Below, in pieces: positions 53,276 through 61,931 of a stretch of DNA of 64,000 bases. This DNA is from Flavihumibacter solisilvae. GTDB taxonomy: Bacteria > Bacteroidota > Bacteroidia > Chitinophagales > Chitinophagaceae. The stretch spans positions 124,001-188,000 of the forward strand of contig NZ_JSVC01000001.1 in assembly GCF_000814475.1 (NCBI RefSeq). The letters run 5' to 3'. The notes below the pieces were generated by a model. That model was not told the origin of the DNA. It saw nothing but the letters and a program-made list of their open reading frames with translations, and did no database searches. The position numbers and the translations under genes were made by a program. Each line of letters opens with the position of its first letter. Position 1 is the first letter of the stretch.

Positions 53276-54343
53276 TTGAGTGATTTTCCAAAATTCCCCG
53301 AAAATATCCGCCCGAACTCTACGATCCTGGTGGCACCTTTGGATTGGGGATTAGGTCATTCTACCCGATGCATACCTATAATCCGGCACCTTATTCAAAG
53401 ATACAACGCTAATATACTGGTTGCTGCTGACGGACCTCAGAAAGCAATAATCCAGGAATCTTATCCGGGGGTCAAATTCGTAAAACCCCCTGATTTTCAA
53501 GTCAAATACCACAAAAATCGAGCCGTAACAATTGTAAAAATGGTCATTTCGGTTACCCGATTGTTAAAGCTGATCAGGGCTGAAAGAGCGTGGATATCAG
53601 ACCTAGTGAGCCGCCAACAGGTAGATTACATAATAAGTGACAACAGGTATGGGATGCATCACGACAATATTCCCAGCTATTTCATATGTCACCAGCTGCT
53701 GGTGAAGACGCCGTTCGGATTGCAGGCTGACCGGATTGTGCAAAGGAGGCTATATAAGTTTATCTCAAATTTCACGGCCTGCCTTGTTCCCGACTACCAG
53801 GATGAGCCTTCACTGGCTGGCGAGCTTTCACATCCGCAAAATCCGCCGGCGGTACCAGTATATTATATAGGACCACTTTCCCGGATTATGCCTGTTGGTA
53901 CATCCGGCAACCTGCAATTGCTGGTTATTTTATCCGGCCCCGAGCCACAGAGGACGATTTTTGAGACTATGATCCTGGAGCAATGGACCGCCAGGCCAGG
54001 AAGATCGATGGTGATGGTCAGGGGGCTGCCTGAGCAGGATCCTAAATCCAGTTTTCCTTACAACAAGGCCGTTCCGAATGCGGAAATCTTCGGTCACCTG
54101 CCAACTGAAAAACTATCCGGCTTAATAGCTAATGCGGAAATAGTATTGTGCAGAAGCGGGTATAGCAGTATTATGGACCTGGTTCCAATCGGGAAAAACT
54201 GTTTCATGGTTCCGACTCCCGGCCAGATTGAACAGGAATACCTGGCTGATTTCCTGTCAGCCGACGGCCGGATACGGACTTGTCGCCAGGACAAATTTCA
54301 ACTTAGCGAAGTATTGGGATTGCAGGCTCAGAACAGGATTTAG
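53276..54343 (+). CDS. Glycosyltransferase of the MurG/GT28-like type
   Basis: The 355-residue protein has a GT-B plan: TILVAPLDWGLGHSTRCIPIIRHLI at the N-terminus (nucleotide-sugar fold), DYIISDNRYGMHHDNIPSYFICHQL in the middle, and the C-terminal donor-binding region GPLSRIM, HLPTEKLSGLIANAEIVLCRSGYSSIMDLVPIGKNCFMVPTPGQIEQEYLA. Uncharacterised Bacteroidota proteins of this type are common; substrate unknown. No ATG lies at the start, so translation probably begins at the TTG at 53276; the next upstream stop is at 53243. Confidence 0.83.
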   Translation: MSDFPKFPENIRPNSTILVAPLDWGLGHSTRCIPIIRHLIQRYNANILVAADGPQKAIIQESYPGVKFVKPPDFQVKYHKNRAVTIVKMVISVTRLLKLIRAERAWISDLVSRQQVDYIISDNRYGMHHDNIPSYFICHQLLVKTPFGLQADRIVQRRLYKFISNFTACLVPDYQDEPSLAGELSHPQNPPAVPVYYIGPLSRIMPVGTSGNLQLLVILSGPEPQRTIFETMILEQWTARPGRSMVMVRGLPEQDPKSSFPYNKAVPNAEIFGHLPTEKLSGLIANAEIVLCRSGYSSIMDLVPIGKNCFMVPTPGQIEQEYLADFLSADGRIRTCRQDKFQLSEVLGLQAQNRI

Positions 54344-54346
54344 ATC

Positions 54347-54841
54347 TTAGGAGCCAGCTTTGGGTGAGTCGAAAAACAGGAATTTATTATCAGTGGCTGG
54401 AAACTCTCTCCACAGTTTAATATCAGCCTTAACCGCAAAAATGCCACAAGTGGGCATCTCGTCAATGGTTGTGGGTGTAAGCAGGTTAACGAAAGTGGTA
54501 ATACCAGGGTTATGTCCGAAGATTGCGATGGTTTTATAATCATCATTAAGTGCCCTGATCACATCAAAGTAAACATTTGCCGGGGCGTGATAAAGTTCTT
54601 CTCGGAGAATTAGTTCCTTCTCAGGACGATCATACACCCTGATAAAGTGTGTAGCTGTCTGCATCGCACGTTTTGCAGTGCTGGTAACAAATGCATCGAT
54701 GCCAATTCCCTTTTTAAGCAAACGCGTTGCCATTTCAGGTGCATTTCGCTGACCCCGATCATTTAGGGGACGATCAAAATCCGGTAACGTTAAGTCACCC
54801 CAGCTACTTTTAGCATGTCTAACCACAAGAACGGTCTTCAT
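54347..54841 (-). CDS. SixA-like phosphohistidine phosphatase
   Basis: The 164-residue protein is a histidine phosphatase: KTVLVVRHAKSSWGDLTLPDFDRPLNDRGQRNAPEMA (RHG motif as RHAKSSW, active His9), TSTAKRAMQTATHF, and the second catalytic His in IAIFGHNPGITTFVNLL. SixA removes phosphate from histidine residues of phosphotransfer proteins; here the target is unknown. It converges on the glycosyltransferase gene with four bases between stops. It has a -7-like box four bases before its ATG. Confidence 0.9.
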   Translation of the reverse strand: MKTVLVVRHAKSSWGDLTLPDFDRPLNDRGQRNAPEMATRLLKKGIGIDAFVTSTAKRAMQTATHFIRVYDRPEKELILREELYHAPANVYFDVIRALNDDYKTIAIFGHNPGITTFVNLLTPTTIDEMPTCGIFAVKADIKLWREFPATDNKFLFFDSPKAGS

Positions 54842-54845
54842 ATCC

Positions 54846-54853
54846 TAAAGGTA
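54846..54853 (-). promoter_or_regulatory. -7-like box TACCTTTA before the SixA-like gene
   Basis: Seven of eight matches to TAnnTTTG, separated by GGAT from the ATG at 54841; likely leaderless. Confidence 0.5.
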
Positions 54854-55046
54854 GCCGGGTTTTGTGATTCTTTAACAATCTTCGATAGGTACGGTGAGAT
54901 GCTGGGTAATTTAAACAGGCCTGTTTATTGGTCCCTCATAGGTTGTGTATTAAAAACGGTCGGTCGCGTTAGAGTCACAAAAATTTTGCCAAGAACCAAA
55001 AGGCCCAGGAAATATCACTGCGTTTTCGCATAAGTATTGACGGCAA

Positions 55047-56894
55047 TCAATACCCTCTTTCGTTCTTTCCCTCCATATAATTCATGAAAGCTTTGTTTAC
55101 CACCCTGTTACCGCCTGGCGTTGGGTAGTTGCCTGTGAAGTACCAGTCACCAGTATTCGTAGGACAGGCATTATGCAGGGATTCAATTGTCTGGTAGATG
55201 ACTTCAACTTTGAAGTCGATATCAGCAGGCGTGATCAATTCTGCAATTTTTTCCGAGATCTCTTCGGCGGAGAACGGTGCATAAAGTTCCTTTACCACAT
55301 TCCTGCATTCAAGTTTTCCTGCGCGGGCCATTTCCTTGCAATCGTCATGAAGCTTTGTAAGCAGGCTTTCCATTCCGCGCTCTTTTATCAACTCAATAGC
55401 TGCACGAAATGCGATAAAGTCTCCCAGCTTACTCATATCAATACCATAACAGTCGGGGTACCTGATTTGTGGGGCACTGGATACAATGATGATTTTTTTA
55501 GGCTGTAGTCTTCCAAGCATCCTGACAATGCTTTCTTTCAGCGTTGTGCCCCGTACAATAGAATCGTCTATTACTACGAGTGTGTCCTGTTTAGGAACAA
55601 CAGTTCCGTAGGTGATATCGTATACGTGCTGTACCATTTCATTACGGCTTGAATCTTCCGTAATGAACGTCCTCATCTTAACGTCCTTGATAGCGATCTT
55701 TTCAATCCTGATTTTGCGGTTGATCATCTCCGCGAGCTTCTCCTCATCGAAGTCCTTGCCCCATGACTGAATCCGCTGAATTTTTATTTTATTGAGATAA
55801 TCTTCCATGCCTTTCAGCAGGCCATAAAATGCCACTTCAGCGGTATTGGGAATAAAGGAGAAGATGGTGTTCTTAAGGTCGTTGTCAATAGACTTCAAAA
55901 CCGGGTCGCTCAGGTTATAACCCAGTTTGCTGCGTTCCCGATAAATCTTTTCATCGTTACCGCGTGAAAAATAAATCCTTTCGAAACTACAGGCCTTACG
56001 CTCCTTAGGTTCGAGTATCTGTTCAATTGCGTAGTTGCCATCGGCTGTAACGATAAGTGCCTGGCCCGGCATAAGTTCTTTCACTTCATTTTCTCCGACG
56101 TTAAAGGTCGTGCGTATCGCAGCCCTTTCGGAAGCCGCTACAATCAAATCTTCAGAAATATAGTAGTAAGACGGGCGGATACCATGTGCGTCACGCATTA
56201 CGAAGCTGTCGCCGTTCCCAACCAATCCTCCTATATGATAACCTCCATCGAATAGCCTGGCTGATTTGCGCAACACTGCGGCAATATCGGGATGGTTTGG
56301 CCGGAGTTCGTCTTCCTGCACCAGGAAGTGATGCACCACTTCCATCATGGCTGCGAGGTCGCTCTGCCGTTGAAAAACTCCTGGATCAATGTTTACCAGG
56401 CCAAAAAGCTCTTCCGTATTTACCAGGTTGAAATTACCTGCAAGCGCGAGGTTCCTGGATTGAATCGTATTTCTTTTTATGAAAGGGTGGCAGAACTCCA
56501 CGTTGTTTTTGCCCTGTGTGCCGTAACGGAGGTGACCGAGCATCAGTTCGCCCATAAACCTGACGTGGCCCTTCAGGAGGCCAGGGTGTTTACGGATGTC
56601 GGGTTGGTATTTTTCAAGTTCCAGGATTTCTTCACTAACCTGCCGGAAAATATCCGAGATCGCCTGGTTGGCAATACTTCTCATCCGGTGGAGGAAAGGG
56701 TATCCGGGTTCTACATTCAGTTTTACAGCAGCAATTCCTGCACCGTCCTGTCCGCGGTTGTGCTGCTTCTCCATGAGGAGGTAAAGCTTGTTCAACCCGT
56801 ACATTACTGTACCATATTTTTGCTGGTAGTAAGAGAAGGGCTTTCGTAAACGAATAAAGGCAAGCCCGCATTCGTGCTTTATAGCGTCACTCAT
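55047..56894 (-). CDS. purF: Amidophosphoribosyltransferase (long Bacteroidota form)
   Basis: The protein is about 615 residues. It begins SDAIKHECGLAFIRLRKPFSYYQQ; an N-terminal glutaminase domain carries EKQHNRGQDGAGIAAV and GHLRYGTQG, and the phosphoribosyltransferase part has the PRPP loop VVIDDSIVRGTTLKESI near residue 475. It makes phosphoribosylamine, the first committed purine step. It is longer than the about 500-residue E. coli enzyme, and the catalytic Cys is at position 9 rather than 2, both usual in this phylum. I start at ATG 56894, not 56993. Confidence 0.92.
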   Translation of the reverse strand: MSDAIKHECGLAFIRLRKPFSYYQQKYGTVMYGLNKLYLLMEKQHNRGQDGAGIAAVKLNVEPGYPFLHRMRSIANQAISDIFRQVSEEILELEKYQPDIRKHPGLLKGHVRFMGELMLGHLRYGTQGKNNVEFCHPFIKRNTIQSRNLALAGNFNLVNTEELFGLVNIDPGVFQRQSDLAAMMEVVHHFLVQEDELRPNHPDIAAVLRKSARLFDGGYHIGGLVGNGDSFVMRDAHGIRPSYYYISEDLIVAASERAAIRTTFNVGENEVKELMPGQALIVTADGNYAIEQILEPKERKACSFERIYFSRGNDEKIYRERSKLGYNLSDPVLKSIDNDLKNTIFSFIPNTAEVAFYGLLKGMEDYLNKIKIQRIQSWGKDFDEEKLAEMINRKIRIEKIAIKDVKMRTFITEDSSRNEMVQHVYDITYGTVVPKQDTLVVIDDSIVRGTTLKESIVRMLGRLQPKKIIIVSSAPQIRYPDCYGIDMSKLGDFIAFRAAIELIKERGMESLLTKLHDDCKEMARAGKLECRNVVKELYAPFSAEEISEKIAELITPADIDFKVEVIYQTIESLHNACPTNTGDWYFTGNYPTPGGNRVVNKAFMNYMEGKNERGY

Positions 56895-56911
56895 GGTTTG
56901 AATTGAGGCCG

Positions 56912-56919
56912 CAAAGTTA
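56912..56919 (-). promoter_or_regulatory. -7 promoter box TAACTTTG of purF
   Basis: Exact TAnnTTTG match, 17 bases before the purF ATG. Confidence 0.6.
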
Positions 56920-56929
56920 GGGAAATTCA

Positions 56930-58075
56930 ATGTTGGTAAAAGATCGCGAGATGTTAAACATTCCTCGTATATTTCCAATAACTCCTGATGCATTGCTGAC
57001 CAAACGACTGTATATCAGTCTGATCATTTTTACCCGATGCTTATCGGGAAATGATGTTTTTGCCCAGTCTTCCAAAGGCCAACCTGTTCCACTTTTTGCG
57101 TCAGACAAACCCATTCGCCTGGTTATCAACGGGAACATTACTGCGATACGGAATGACAGAGACAAACAGTCGACTTATCACCCTGTTCAACTGGAAATAG
57201 AAAACAATGAAGGTGCCTTGATAAAAATGCCGGCTAAAGTGAAGACAAGAGGGCACTACCGCAAAATCAGTAAGTTCTGCGAAAATCCGCCACTTCTTAT
57301 AAACCTGAGCAAAGATGCGTCCCTGAAAGGAACGGTGATGGAGGGACAGAACAAATTGAAGCTTGTTGTTCCCTGCACCACAAATGAGCTTGTGATTCGC
57401 GAATACTTGTTGTATAAGGTTTATAATCTGTTCACAACCAATAGCCTGAATGTCAGGCTGACCCGGGTGATACTGGTAGACAGTTTGAACAGGACACCTG
57501 TTGACAGTATAACAGGCTTCCTGCTCGAACCAATTACACAAGCTGCAACGCGTAACCAAATGGTGCCGGTTGACAAAAACGGCCTGAAACCGCAATACCT
57601 GCCTCCATCTGATTTTCACCTTATGGCCGTATTCCAGTATTTCGCCGGAAATACGGACTGGTCAATCCAGTACCGCCAGAATATTGAACTTGCCAGCCAT
57701 TCTGTGAACACCCCCCCAGTACCGATTCCATATGATTTTGATATGAGCGGTCTTGTCGGAGCCTCTTATGCCCGCCCACCTGAAGAACTCAATCTTTCTT
57801 CTGTTCTTCAGCGGCGTTACAGGGGTTATTGCCTTCCCTCGATGGATGCACTTGAACCTGTTTTCAAATTGTTCAATGAAAAACGGGCTGAAATCGAAAA
57901 AATATACCGTGAAACAACGGGATTATCAGACAATTACAGGAAAAGAGCCCTGGAATACATCGAAGACTTCTACAGGGTTATTAATAATCCAAGGAAAGCT
58001 GAAAAGGAATTCACTTATCCCTGCCTCCCCGAAGGCACCGGCAACATAGTCATCAAAGGCTTAAAAGAGGACTAA
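56930..58075 (+). CDS. Exported protein of unknown function, CotH-like features
   Basis: The 381-residue protein has a probable signal segment (LYISLIIFTRCLSGNDVFAQS, residues about 28-48). The mature part has LVINGNITAIRNDRD, KMPAKVKTRGHYRKISKFCENPPLLINLS, then NKLKLVVPCTTNELVIREYLLYKVYNLF, IPYDFDMSGLVGASYA and YRGYCLPSMDALEPVFKLFNEKR. The R-G plus later YDFD layout recalls spore-coat CotH-type kinases, but the match is weak by eye. An ATG at 56951 could be the start instead. It is followed on the same strand by a repeat and DUF3127 gene. Confidence 0.72.
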   Translation: MLVKDREMLNIPRIFPITPDALLTKRLYISLIIFTRCLSGNDVFAQSSKGQPVPLFASDKPIRLVINGNITAIRNDRDKQSTYHPVQLEIENNEGALIKMPAKVKTRGHYRKISKFCENPPLLINLSKDASLKGTVMEGQNKLKLVVPCTTNELVIREYLLYKVYNLFTTNSLNVRLTRVILVDSLNRTPVDSITGFLLEPITQAATRNQMVPVDKNGLKPQYLPPSDFHLMAVFQYFAGNTDWSIQYRQNIELASHSVNTPPVPIPYDFDMSGLVGASYARPPEELNLSSVLQRRYRGYCLPSMDALEPVFKLFNEKRAEIEKIYRETTGLSDNYRKRALEYIEDFYRVINNPRKAEKEFTYPCLPEGTGNIVIKGLKED

Positions 58076-58094
58076 AAAACGGTGTTTTCACTAA

Positions 58095-58143
58095 TTTTCA
58101 CCCGACGGGTGAGTGCCGACGGGTGGCACCCGACGGGTGAAAA
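58095..58143. repeat. CCCGACGGGTG repeat, copy C: three units at a 14-bp period
   Basis: CCGACGGGTG occurs at 58102, 58116 and 58130, exactly 14 bases apart. The outer arms TTTTCACCCG and CGGGTGAAAA make an inverted repeat with one central mismatch. Copy A (32813-32845) has two units at the same 14-bp spacing. The site lies between two genes in the same direction. Confidence 0.85.
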
Positions 58144-58171
58144 AGTTTTCCTTTCTTTGCCAAAAAACAAG

Positions 58172-58519
58172 ATGGATATAAACGGTAAAATTGTTCAGCA
58201 TTTAGGCGTACAGACGGGGCAAGGAAAAAACGGCACCTGGAAGAAACAGGAATTTATTCTTGAAACCGGGGACACCTACCCGAAGAAAGTGTGTATTGCA
58301 GTTTGGGGAGATAAGATTGATATGAGCCAGTTCCGGATCGGAGATGCGGTACAGGTTTCATTCGACGTTGAAAGCAGGGAATACAATGGCAGGTGGTATA
58401 CAGATGTTAAAGCCTGGAAAGTAGTAGGTCAAAATGCAATGGGCGGAGCCGGCAATGCTGCACCCCCACCTTTCAGCGGTCCTATTGATCCTATGCATGA
58501 AGACGACCTGCCCTTCTGA
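58172..58519 (+). CDS. DUF3127 domain protein (OB-fold-like)
   Basis: The 115-residue protein matches the DUF3127 pattern: GKIVQHLGVQTGQGKNGTW, KKQEFILETGDTYPKKVCIAVWG (read in parts), RIGDAVQVSFDVESREYNGRWYTDVKAWKV, and an acidic tail MHEDDLPF like that of single-stranded DNA-binding proteins. The tail suggests it binds the same partners as SSB. Function unproven. The frame is open upstream through the repeat; the ATG at 58172 is right by homology. Its stop touches the end of the convergent gene. Confidence 0.9.
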   Translation: MDINGKIVQHLGVQTGQGKNGTWKKQEFILETGDTYPKKVCIAVWGDKIDMSQFRIGDAVQVSFDVESREYNGRWYTDVKAWKVVGQNAMGGAGNAAPPPFSGPIDPMHEDDLPF

Positions 58520-58852
58520 TTACACTTTGACAGTTGTCGTGACTTTGTCAGGTAATTCATTTTCCCGCGAGGCCAGCAAAGCAACCTGCTGGCCTATATG
58601 CTGAACCGCCTCATTGATTGAATTCACATAATTCTGAGTGCGGGAGTGTGTAAAGAGATTTTCGCCGAAGATGGTCACCTTGATCTCGCAGACTTTATTT
58701 TCCCTGGCATTTACCAGTTGCTCTTCCCGTAAAATGAACTCTATCCGGGATATAGATTTGTATTGATGAGACAGGCGGATCATAGCCTGCTTAATATCCT
58801 GGACCATCTCTTCATTCAGACCTTCGTGAGGTGTGTGAATCTCTATCGTCAT
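58520..58852 (-). CDS. HPF/RaiA-like ribosome-associated protein
   Basis: The 110-residue protein has the beta-alpha-beta-beta-beta-alpha layout of short hibernation factors: TIEIHTPHEGLNEEMVQDIKQAMIRLS, SRIEFILREEQLVNARENKVCEIKVTIFGENLFTHSR, and NYVNSINEAVQHIGQQVALL. These bind the 30S subunit and silence ribosomes when growth slows. The match is moderate, and some positively charged positions are not conserved. It is convergent with DUF3127, with no gap between stops. Confidence 0.75.
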   Translation of the reverse strand: MTIEIHTPHEGLNEEMVQDIKQAMIRLSHQYKSISRIEFILREEQLVNARENKVCEIKVTIFGENLFTHSRTQNYVNSINEAVQHIGQQVALLASRENELPDKVTTTVKV

Positions 58853-59020
58853 AGTTTACTTCTTTTTCAGTCCCTGAATCAGAAAAACCAGCACTATTAT
58901 AAAGTTACAGACCAATTCTGAATCATTGGCTATTTCGTGGCCTCACAGGCAATATTTAACCTTATTCAGGGGCAAAGGCACACTTTTTTAATATTGCCGG
59001 TTACAACAAACTTCAAACAT

Positions 59021-59620
59021 ATGAAGCAACTTAGGAAATTACTGTTACCCGCGATAACAGGTATCGCTCTTTCCCTTGCGCTTATTTCCTGCGACAATGC
59101 AGGGACAGACAACGCAGGAAACGACAAAACAGAAAACAAATCTTCGGAAGAAATAGCCGAAGAAAAAAATGACGCAAAATTCAACACCCGCGCCGGAGAA
59201 AAGGAAGCAAATTTTGTAACGGAAGCTGTCTCAGATCACTATGCAGCCATAAAGTTTGCACAGCTTGCCCAACAACGTTCCACTGACACTAAAGTTAAAG
59301 CTCTCGCCAGGGATCTGGAAAAAGAACAGGAAACGCAACTTTCACAATTGAAGTCACTAGCAAATGCCAAATCAATCTCAGTTCCAAACGGAGAAAACGA
59401 GGAGGTACAGAAAGAACTGTCCCGGTTAACCGATCATAAGAATTTCAGCAATGAATGGTGCAAGAAAATGATCGATGAACAGGAAGAAACTATCCGGAAC
59501 TATGAAAAGGTGGCTAATGAAAGCGTGGATGCTGATATCAGAGACTGGGCTGCGAAAACGTTGCCGGACACCCGAAAAAAACTGGATGAACTTAAACAGC
59601 TTAATGAATCAAATAAATAA
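59021..59620 (+). CDS. DUF4142 domain lipoprotein
   Basis: The 199-residue protein has a lipoprotein signal (lipobox ALISC, Cys25), a low-complexity spacer rich in Asp, Asn, Gly and Lys, and a four-helix DUF4142 domain: NFVTEAVSDHYAAIKFAQLAQQRS, KALARDLEKEQETQLSQLKSLA, NEWCKKMIDEQEETIRNYEKVANES and WAAKTLPDTRKKLDELKQLN. DUF4142 proteins are ferritin-like exported proteins of unknown function, frequent in stress loci. The frame opens upstream at 58937, but the ATG at 59021 gives the signal peptide. It is two bases from the next gene. Confidence 0.9.
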   Translation: MKQLRKLLLPAITGIALSLALISCDNAGTDNAGNDKTENKSSEEIAEEKNDAKFNTRAGEKEANFVTEAVSDHYAAIKFAQLAQQRSTDTKVKALARDLEKEQETQLSQLKSLANAKSISVPNGENEEVQKELSRLTDHKNFSNEWCKKMIDEQEETIRNYEKVANESVDADIRDWAAKTLPDTRKKLDELKQLNESNK

Positions 59621-59622
59621 AC

Positions 59623-59835
59623 ATGAAAACGCTGGGAATCATACTAATTGTAGTCGGTATACTAATGCTGGTCTTTAAAGGCATCAGTTTTACAAGGGAA
59701 AAAGAAGTAGTTGACCTCGGTCCTGTCGAAATAAACAAGAAGGAGAAGGAACGAGTCAACTGGCCGCTTTATGCCGGAGTGGTAGTAACCATAGCAGGCG
59801 TGGTAATCACATTTGCGGGCAACAAGACAAGATAG
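59623..59835 (+). CDS. Small two-helix membrane protein
   Basis: The 70-residue protein has two membrane helices (LGIILIVVGILMLVFKGI at 4-21 and YAGVVVTIAGVVITFAG at 50-66) joined by a charged loop (TREKEVVDLGPVEINKKEKERV). This matches a small Bacteroidota membrane protein family of unknown function. It starts two bases after the DUF4142 stop, so the two are co-transcribed, and a terminator follows 28 bases after its own stop. Confidence 0.82.
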   Translation: MKTLGIILIVVGILMLVFKGISFTREKEVVDLGPVEINKKEKERVNWPLYAGVVVTIAGVVITFAGNKTR

Positions 59836-59863
59836 ACTGCGGAATTGCAACTAACCTACTTAC

Positions 59864-59901
59864 AGCACCGGCATTAAAACACGCCGGTGCTTTCTTATTT
59901 T
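59864..59901 (+). terminator. Terminator after the two-helix protein gene
   Basis: A perfect 9-bp stem AGCACCGGC / GCCGGTGCT with a 10-base loop, followed by TTCTTATTTTT. Confidence 0.88.
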
Positions 59902-59936
59902 TCGATAATATCAGTAGATTTAATAAAACCGCTACA

Positions 59937-60665
59937 ATGAAACGTTTGCTTTACGTTTTTCTGTCTCTACTACTGACCGCATTCGCCAATATCAAAAGCT
60001 ACAGCCAGCAATCACAGATCACAGGTGCATGGACCATGAAAGCAGAAAACCTTGATCACGTGCTGCTGTTTACCAATGGACATTATTCCTATAGCGTTTA
60101 CAGCGTTGAGGACAAGAAATTCCATCACACTGACGGTGGCATATGGCGTGGTGATGGAAATAATAGGGAATCCGGAAACCTGCAATTGACTACAGAATTC
60201 AACACTTCGGAAAAGTCGCTTGTTGGAAAAACGTTTACCTGCGTATATGCTATTAAGGAAGGACGCCTGGAAACAAACATAACAGGGAAACAATTGACTT
60301 TTACGCGAATAGATGCAGGCAACGGGCCATTAAATGCCACCTGGCGAATTTCTGCACGTGAACAGAACGGAGAATTGTATAATATCCCTCCGGCAGCCAG
60401 GAAGACCATAAAAATCCTGACAGGTACCCGGTTTCAATGGGCTGCCATTAACACCGAAACAGGAGAGTTTTTTGGAACCGGTGGTGGCACTTATTCTTTT
60501 ACAGATGGTCGTTATACTGAAAAGATCGAATTCTTTTCACGTGATGGCAGCCGGGTTGGGATGCAATTGTCATTTGAAGGTAGCGTAAAGGAAGACAAAT
60601 GGCAGCACAGGGGTAAAAGTTCAAAAGGTGATCCGATCTACGAGGTTTGGACAAAGGAAGATTAG
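59937..60665 (+). CDS. Exported protein of unknown function, two lipocalin-like repeats
   Basis: The 242-residue protein has a signal peptide (LLYVFLSLLLTAFANIKSYSQ). The mature part has two related beta-rich halves. The first has ITGAWTMKAENLDHVLLFTNGHYSYSVYS and DGGIWRGDGNNRESGNLQLTTEFNTS; the second has NATWRISAREQNG and RFQWAAINTETGEFFGTGGGTYSFTDGRYTEKIEFF. The G-x-W starts and YS-type strands recall lipocalin-like barrels. No catalytic residues are evident. Its last four bases overlap the convergent gene's end. Confidence 0.75.
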   Translation: MKRLLYVFLSLLLTAFANIKSYSQQSQITGAWTMKAENLDHVLLFTNGHYSYSVYSVEDKKFHHTDGGIWRGDGNNRESGNLQLTTEFNTSEKSLVGKTFTCVYAIKEGRLETNITGKQLTFTRIDAGNGPLNATWRISAREQNGELYNIPPAARKTIKILTGTRFQWAAINTETGEFFGTGGGTYSFTDGRYTEKIEFFSRDGSRVGMQLSFEGSVKEDKWQHRGKSSKGDPIYEVWTKED

Positions 60666-61246
60666 GCCTTCGGCTTGTCCTTGTTTTTATCAGCGCCCGA
60701 AGCCGAGAAGATGCTTTCTATGGTATGTGCAAGACCCGACATCGGTCCTTCCATTTTATTTGCCCTGTCATCAATTGTTGAATCCTGTAACAGGTAACCC
60801 ATCTGGAGATCCTCAGGCAAATGAGACAGGATATCATGCCTTTGAGACGAGAAATATTGCTGAACTGTGTCCGGCTTTAAAGTACTGCCGAGTTCGTTTC
60901 TCAAAAACCGCAAGGTCTCGTCCGCAACAGCATCCATTACATTCTTCGCCTGCCCGGTTCCTACGCCTGCATATTGCGCAACTCGTTGCATCGCTGTCTG
61001 CTGCAGATCACCCAACACAAAGTCAAGTGGTGAGATATTTTTGTTGTACGAGGCAATTCCGGCTGCACCTTCGGGTGTGCGGGTAAATTTGTAAAATGCT
61101 ACCAGTACAGCGGGCACAGATGCCTGGGCTAGAAGATCATACTTGTGACGGTGATCTTTGTCGTCTATCGCCTGTGTGTTGGGATCAATCTTTTGAATGT
61201 GTGCACCAAGGTACTCCCTGAGGTGCAGTATAATATTCTTCGCCAT
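60662..61246 (-). CDS. Helical protein of unknown function
   Basis: The 194-residue protein is mostly helical: NIILHLREYLGAHIQKID, YDLLAQASVPAVLVAFYKFTRTPEGAAGIAS, ISPLDFVLGDLQQTAMQRVAQYAGVGTGQAKNVMDAVADETLRFLRNELG and SGLAHTIESIFSASG. The pattern recalls DUF937-like proteins, but I am not sure. No signal peptide or membrane segment. It lies next to the 163-residue gene on the same strand, 22 bases downstream. Confidence 0.65.
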   Translation of the reverse strand: MAKNIILHLREYLGAHIQKIDPNTQAIDDKDHRHKYDLLAQASVPAVLVAFYKFTRTPEGAAGIASYNKNISPLDFVLGDLQQTAMQRVAQYAGVGTGQAKNVMDAVADETLRFLRNELGSTLKPDTVQQYFSSQRHDILSHLPEDLQMGYLLQDSTIDDRANKMEGPMSGLAHTIESIFSASGADKNKDKPKA

Positions 61247-61268
61247 AACTGATGTTTAACGTGATGAT

Positions 61269-61760
61269 TTAATGAGACAGTACATGATGTGGGTACACTG
61301 TTTCGCCTACTTGTCTGCCTGAGATCCATTCATTGAATCCATCAAACATGCGTTGGAAAAAATTCCTCCTGGCAATTCTTCCTGCTTCCTTTACAGTTGC
61401 CTGGAAAATTCTGAATCGCACGATCAGTCCGTGGTAACGGAGCGCCTTGGCCATTCCATATGAGATCTTGGTACAACGGGTCCAATCGATAGGATCCCGA
61501 AGTAGCTCAGCTTTTCCATTGGCTTCGACGTAACAATCCCTGCCCTTTTCATACAACCTGATTCTGGCAGGTGACTCAGTTTCATAGAGACCAGTGTCGT
61601 CAACGGAAATATGGAAAAGAAACCAACAACATCCGCTGTCGTCAACATCCAGCAAACGGGCTATTCCATTGGGCAATTTCCATTCTTTGTCGCTCAGGTT
61701 AAAAAACAGGCAATGCTGAAAGCTATTCATCAATTGCTGTAATGTATTATAAGTGGTCAT
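61269..61760 (-). CDS. Possible FMN-binding split-barrel-like protein
   Basis: The 163-residue protein has a beta-rich layout: CLFFNLSDKEWKLPNGIARLLDVDDSGCCWFLFHISVDD, RIRLYEKGRDCYVEANGKAEL, and RYHGLIVRFRIFQATVKEA, and ends with a basic, aromatic tail (RRNFFQRMFDGFNEWISG). The first part resembles split-barrel proteins of the pyridoxamine phosphate oxidase type, but I cannot place the flavin ligands, so this is tentative. A gene pair with the one at 60662 is likely. Confidence 0.6.
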   Translation of the reverse strand: MTTYNTLQQLMNSFQHCLFFNLSDKEWKLPNGIARLLDVDDSGCCWFLFHISVDDTGLYETESPARIRLYEKGRDCYVEANGKAELLRDPIDWTRCTKISYGMAKALRYHGLIVRFRIFQATVKEAGRIARRNFFQRMFDGFNEWISGRQVGETVYPHHVLSH

Positions 61761-61770
61761 ATAACAGTCG

Positions 61771-61852
61771 TTTCCCGGATACTTAAAAAAAGAGTACCAT
61801 TTCAGTAAATCAAGTCCAGCGTTAACGGATGTAGAATTTCTTTCCCGGATAC
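61771..61852. repeat. Direct repeat TTTCCCGGATAC, two copies 70 bp apart
   Basis: The 12-mer occurs at 61771-61782 and 61841-61852, both in the gap between the divergent genes at 61760 and 61932. The 70-base spacing is close to seven helical turns. It could be a pair of regulator sites, or chance. Confidence 0.45.
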
Positions 61853-61931
61853 AGAACCGGATTTGTAAAGAGATGTGTATTTGCTTCGCTGGAATAAGAT
61901 TTTAAAGAATCCCGGGATAAACCATAATATC

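Noticed and set aside
54815-55033. A 72-residue plus-strand frame between the SixA-like gene and purF.
   Set aside because: It starts inside the SixA-like gene, lies over its promoter and has no domain.
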